From contig NZ_QBKT01000004.1 in assembly GCF_003054265.1 (NCBI RefSeq), positions 186,001 through 250,000 on the forward strand: a stretch of DNA of 64,000 nucleotides, given 5' to 3'. This stretch comes from Kordia periserrulae. GTDB taxonomy: Bacteria; Bacteroidota; Bacteroidia; Flavobacteriales; Flavobacteriaceae. A program made the translations under genes and the position numbers. The notes beneath the pieces were generated by a model that saw only the letters and a list, made by a program, of their open reading frames with translations, had not been told where the DNA came from and ran no database searches. This document shows, piece by piece, positions 61,034 to 64,000 of the stretch (within the stretch, counting starts at the first letter, position 1; each line of letters opens with the position of its first letter).

Positions 61034-62002
61034 ATGAAGAAAAGAATGCTCACATTCGCTTCTTTAGGAATGGTATGTGCTACATTTTTCCTAAGTTGTG
61101 AATCTAACAACCAAGCAGAAGAAGAACAATTACAAACTGCTTTAGAAACACCTGCAAAAATCATTTCCAATGCGCAAGCAGCGAAGTTATTTCAAAACGA
61201 TCAACAAACGCGTTTGGAACAAATTGGCAAGAAAAATACGCGTTTTGAAGACAAAGCTATACATTTTGACTTGACTACTTTAGAAAACTACATTAATCGC
61301 TTAGAAACATTGGCAACTTCTAAAAATATTCCGATTACAGGCGCTAGTTTTGTGTTTGGTGCAGATAAAAACGGACAACGAACTGTATTTTTAATGCCGT
61401 CTACCCGAAATGCGGAATTGGATTATCAAGAATCATTTACCATTGAAAATGGACAGTTTCTAACTTTTAAGCATGTAGATCCATCCTTACAACCACAAAA
61501 CAGTTCTCAAAATGATGAAAACTTGATTCTTTGGCCAAATGGTTTTATTTCATTTAATGAAGCAACGGTATTATTTAATAACTATCAAACGCAGTATATT
61601 CAACCATTTGCAAAGAAAGTAACTAAAGACTATTACACCAAAGCAGTTTGGTATTCGTTAGAGGAATTCAAACAGTATATTTCATTTTTACAGAAGAAAT
61701 CTATGCAATATAACCTAGCGATTACAGGTGTGGACGTCTTTTTTGGTGTGTATGACAATGATGCTAGTTTGGAATTAAAATCAAATGCACAAACCGTTTT
61801 CTTAGCCGCTAGCACCAATAAACAGACTATTGTCAATACTGCTAAAAAGTCATTACAGATTTTGACGCAAGATGAATTTCTTCTGAAAGCAGATGCAGAA
61901 GAATCGAATGAGAGTTTGACGTTTAATGAAGGACAACTTTCGCCTCCTCCTCCACACTACTGTTATGATGAGAATGGAAGGCGTTATATTTGCCCGGATT
62001 AA
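61034..62002 (+). CDS. Secreted lipoprotein, unknown tandem-paralog family, copy 1
   Basis: This 322-aa protein has a lipoprotein signal (MKKRMLTFASLGMVCATFFLSC, lipobox FLSC). Two related halves are visible. One contains NAQAAKLFQND...LENYINRLETLATS...ITGASFVFGADKN...TVFLMPSTRN. The other contains FNEATVLFNNYQ...LEEFKQYISFLQKK...ITGVDVFFGVYDND...TVFLAASTN. The C-terminus is proline-rich (LSPPPPHYC) with two cysteines. No known domain is recognised. Paralogs follow at 62281 and 63423. Surface or periplasmic role unknown. Confidence 0.75.
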   Translation: MKKRMLTFASLGMVCATFFLSCESNNQAEEEQLQTALETPAKIISNAQAAKLFQNDQQTRLEQIGKKNTRFEDKAIHFDLTTLENYINRLETLATSKNIPITGASFVFGADKNGQRTVFLMPSTRNAELDYQESFTIENGQFLTFKHVDPSLQPQNSSQNDENLILWPNGFISFNEATVLFNNYQTQYIQPFAKKVTKDYYTKAVWYSLEEFKQYISFLQKKSMQYNLAITGVDVFFGVYDNDASLELKSNAQTVFLAASTNKQTIVNTAKKSLQILTQDEFLLKADAEESNESLTFNEGQLSPPPPHYCYDENGRRYICPD

Positions 62003-62015
62003 TTTAATATAGTTG

Positions 62016-62051
62016 TTAAAACCGATACCCTTTTTTTGTTATCGGTTTTAA
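62016..62051 (+). terminator. Terminator after first lipoprotein paralog
   Basis: A perfect 12-bp stem TTAAAACCGATA/TATCGGTTTTAA around a pyrimidine loop. Confidence 0.75.
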
Positions 62052-62157
62052 CATTCTATTAAGAAATATGACATTCATACATCAAAAACGGACATCTACA
62101 CAACTTCACGAAAACGATGTCGCATTTTTACTACTTTAGATGGTGTAATTACATTTC

Positions 62158-62262
62158 ATGTCGCGACTATTAATGAAAACCACTTTGGGAAATCCCACCA
62201 AGATTGCTCAAGTTGTAGATTGTATTCTTGCTGCCAAGCAGCATCTTAATTCAATAAATTAA
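62158..62262 (+). CDS. Possible 34-aa peptide gene
   Basis: ATG at 62158 to TAA at 62262, encoding MSRLLMKTTLGNPTKIAQVV and 14 more residues. It lies in the 278-base gap between two paralogs. No family recognised; it could be a remnant of a larger gene. Support is weak. Confidence 0.25.
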   Translation: MSRLLMKTTLGNPTKIAQVVDCILAAKQHLNSIN

Positions 62263-62280
62263 TATCGTAAACTAAACACC

Positions 62281-63213
62281 ATGAAGAAAAAAATGATGTC
62301 ATTGCTTTCTTTGGGACTAGTGTGTATTGCATTTTTCCCAAGCTGTAAGCTACATGACCCAAACACCGAAGAACAGCTTTCTTCTATAGAAATACCTGAA
62401 AAAATTATTTCTAATACAAAAGCTGCCACACTGCTTACAAACGACCACGAAACCAGATTATCAAAAATTGGAAAAGCAACTACCACGCTAAGCCAAAAAT
62501 CGATGTATTTTGAATTGAATACACTTAAAAATTACATTAATCATATTGAAACAATTGCCAACACCAAAAATATTCCGATTACAGGTGTCAGTTTTGTTTT
62601 TGGTGCGACACAACATGGAGAACGAACCGTATTTTTGATGCCTTCCACGAGAAATGCTACGTTGGATTATCAAGAATCCTTTACGATTGAGAATGATGAA
62701 TTTGTGACGTTTAAGCATATTGACGATTATATTTCACTTAAAAATCATTCAGCAAATGACGAAAATTTAGTGCTTTCAACTGATGGATTTATTTCTTTTA
62801 ATGAAGCGGCTATACTTTTCAATCAGTATCAAAATCAATACATTGAACCTTTTAAAGCAACTGTTAAAAAAGATTATTACACCAAAGCCGTTTGGTATTC
62901 GTTGGAAGAAATTGAAGAATATTTGACGTATGTGACAAAGAAATCAAGCCAATATGAGCTTGGAATTACGGGTATTAACGTTTTTTATGGCGTTTATGAC
63001 ACCAATGCTGAATTGGAATTGAAATCCAATGCGCAAACAATTTTCCTAGCTGCCAATACAGAAAATAAAACGATTATCAACTTTAAGGGAACACTTTTAC
63101 AAGAGTATCTACAAAATGACTTTATTGTTAAAGATACAAGCTCAGAAGATGATACTGATGAAAGTTTAGCTTTTAATCTAGGTGAAATTTCACCACCACC
63201 TAAAAACAATTAA
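62281..63213 (+). CDS. Secreted lipoprotein, unknown tandem-paralog family, copy 2
   Basis: This 310-aa protein has a lipoprotein signal (MKKKMMSLLSLGLVCIAFFPSC) and is collinear with the 61034 product throughout: LKNYINHIETIANTKNIPIT, TVFLMPSTRNATLDYQESFT, KDYYTKAVWYSLEE and GINVFYGVYDTNAELELKSN. Both domain copies are kept. The C-terminus stops at PPPKNN and lacks the cysteine-containing tail of copy 1. It arose by recent gene duplication. Confidence 0.75.
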   Translation: MKKKMMSLLSLGLVCIAFFPSCKLHDPNTEEQLSSIEIPEKIISNTKAATLLTNDHETRLSKIGKATTTLSQKSMYFELNTLKNYINHIETIANTKNIPITGVSFVFGATQHGERTVFLMPSTRNATLDYQESFTIENDEFVTFKHIDDYISLKNHSANDENLVLSTDGFISFNEAAILFNQYQNQYIEPFKATVKKDYYTKAVWYSLEEIEEYLTYVTKKSSQYELGITGINVFYGVYDTNAELELKSNAQTIFLAANTENKTIINFKGTLLQEYLQNDFIVKDTSSEDDTDESLAFNLGEISPPPKNN

Positions 63214-63422
63214 TACACTCCTCCATTCCTACCTGATTAAACTTTATTCTTCAAGAAACTCTCTTCCTGTTATCTTTTTAAGATAAATAATCTTTTTCTT
63301 ACATAATTTTTTTTAATCACTTTTTATATAAGGGAAAAACACCCAATTTTTGTTTTTGCATTTTTTTTCTCAAAAGTTTGGCTAATTTTAACAAAATTAA
63401 AAAAGACTAAAACTACAACCTT

Positions 63423-64000
63423 ATGAAAAAAACTGCACTTGCCATTGTTCCGCTACTTTTAGGAGCAGCGATTGGATTCTTTATTTGTAAAGAATATTAC
63501 TGTGACAAACCAACCAATTGCCCTGAATGTCCACCAACGTCAACTACGGAAGCTCCCGCAGGAATTATTTCTACCAACCAAGCTATTGCCTTACATGAAA
63601 CCTACGTAGGAGAACATTATACGGCTATCAATAATGCAATGGGCGACAATTTTTTAGACACCCAATTTGTATGGTTTGAATACGACAGAATGAAGCAGTA
63701 CATGCAGTATTTGGAAGCTGTACAAATGAAAAACCCAAATAATCCGCCAATTTCAGGAGTTCGTGTGTATTTTGGAGCGTATGATGCAAATAATAGTGAC
63801 TATCCAAACCAACAAACGGTTTTCTTTACACCGACTATTGATACCAAACTGAGTGAAAAACATTCCAACATGAAAAATTTACCGTTTTATATCAAGCCAA
63901 CAAGCACAAACGATCCGCTCATTGGAAAATATAAAATTATTGGACGTTTGTTGATAGACCAATACAATCCTGAAGAGCGTGCTTTTATGGCAAATAATAA
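63423..64000 (+). CDS. Diverged paralog of the family, 3'-truncated by window end
   Basis: At least 192 aa. The N-terminus is one hydrophobic helix (MKKTALAIVPLLLGAAIGFF) followed by a cysteine-rich segment (CDKPTNCPEC). Then comes one recognisable domain copy: FVWFEYDRMKQYMQYLEA, ISGVRVYFGAYDANN and QQTVFFTPT align with the second half of the two preceding proteins. The stop codon lies beyond the window. Confidence 0.7.
   Translation, partial: MKKTALAIVPLLLGAAIGFFICKEYYCDKPTNCPECPPTSTTEAPAGIISTNQAIALHETYVGEHYTAINNAMGDNFLDTQFVWFEYDRMKQYMQYLEAVQMKNPNNPPISGVRVYFGAYDANNSDYPNQQTVFFTPTIDTKLSEKHSNMKNLPFYIKPTSTNDPLIGKYKIIGRLLIDQYNPEERAFMANN

Noticed and set aside
1-64000. tRNA, rRNA, CRISPR array or complete insertion sequence
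   Set aside because: None seen: no transposase-like protein among the reading frames, no regular repeat-spacer pattern, and no recognisable tRNA or rRNA sequence by eye.

Overview
The window looks like chromosomal DNA of a marine Flavobacteriaceae-type bacterium (Bacteroidota). The evidence is moderate-to-low G+C, promoters of the TAnnTTTG type, no visible Shine-Dalgarno sequences, a type IX secretion (T9SS) sorting domain on a secreted enzyme, a Bacteroidota-length SecA (1122 aa), and many dispersed intergenic repeats. Kordia or a relative would fit, but the genus cannot be proved from the sequence alone. No rRNA, tRNA, CRISPR array or complete insertion sequence was seen.

Left arm (1-15.5 kb). 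A DUF1353 membrane protein is followed by a visibly A+T-rich island (about 1.5-4.3 kb). The island carries a complete retron-like locus: a phosphoribosyltransferase-like protein, a small winged-helix-like protein, a structured non-coding RNA with its own promoter, and a retron reverse transcriptase. This is the architecture recalled for type III retrons and is the most exciting system here. Housekeeping and metabolic genes follow: a Bcr/CflA-type MFS exporter, a T9SS-secreted vanadium-dependent haloperoxidase, an alpha/beta-hydrolase-OsmC fusion, SelO, a TruC-like pseudouridine synthase, a Ca2+/Na+ antiporter-family protein, an ExbD-like protein and MsrB.

Centre (15.5-46.3 kb). About 25 genes on the minus strand form one surface-polysaccharide cluster, read from wza/wzc (46-43 kb) down to 15.5 kb. 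It holds export and assembly genes (Wza, the tyrosine kinase Wzc, the ABC transporter Wzm/Wzt, an O-antigen-ligase/polymerase-like protein). It also has a carbamoyltransferase / SGNH hydrolase / DUF5989 / SxtJ-like module, a sialic-acid module (NeuB, NeuC, NeuA), many GT4 and GT2 glycosyltransferases, an exostosin-like protein and methyltransferases. Start and stop codons overlap repeatedly (ATGA, TAATG, GTGATG), so most of it is transcribed in long units. The sialic-acid genes are separated by related repeat-filled spacers that look like recombination seams.

Right arm (46.3-64 kb, mostly plus strand). An ABC-F ATPase, two methyltransferases, a large GT-C-like membrane protein, three tiny overlapping membrane-peptide genes, a PduO-type cobalamin adenosyltransferase, a DUF2795 protein, SecA and a membrane fatty-acid-hydroxylase-family enzyme come first. 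Next is an ECF sigma factor with a candidate anti-sigma partner, divergent from a DUF6249 membrane protein. Both sides of that divergent region carry the same bipartite motif TGTAACC-N16-CGTC, pointing to a self-regulated ECF circuit. The window ends with lipoprotein MsrA and three tandem paralogous secreted proteins of an unrecognised family, the last cut by the window edge.
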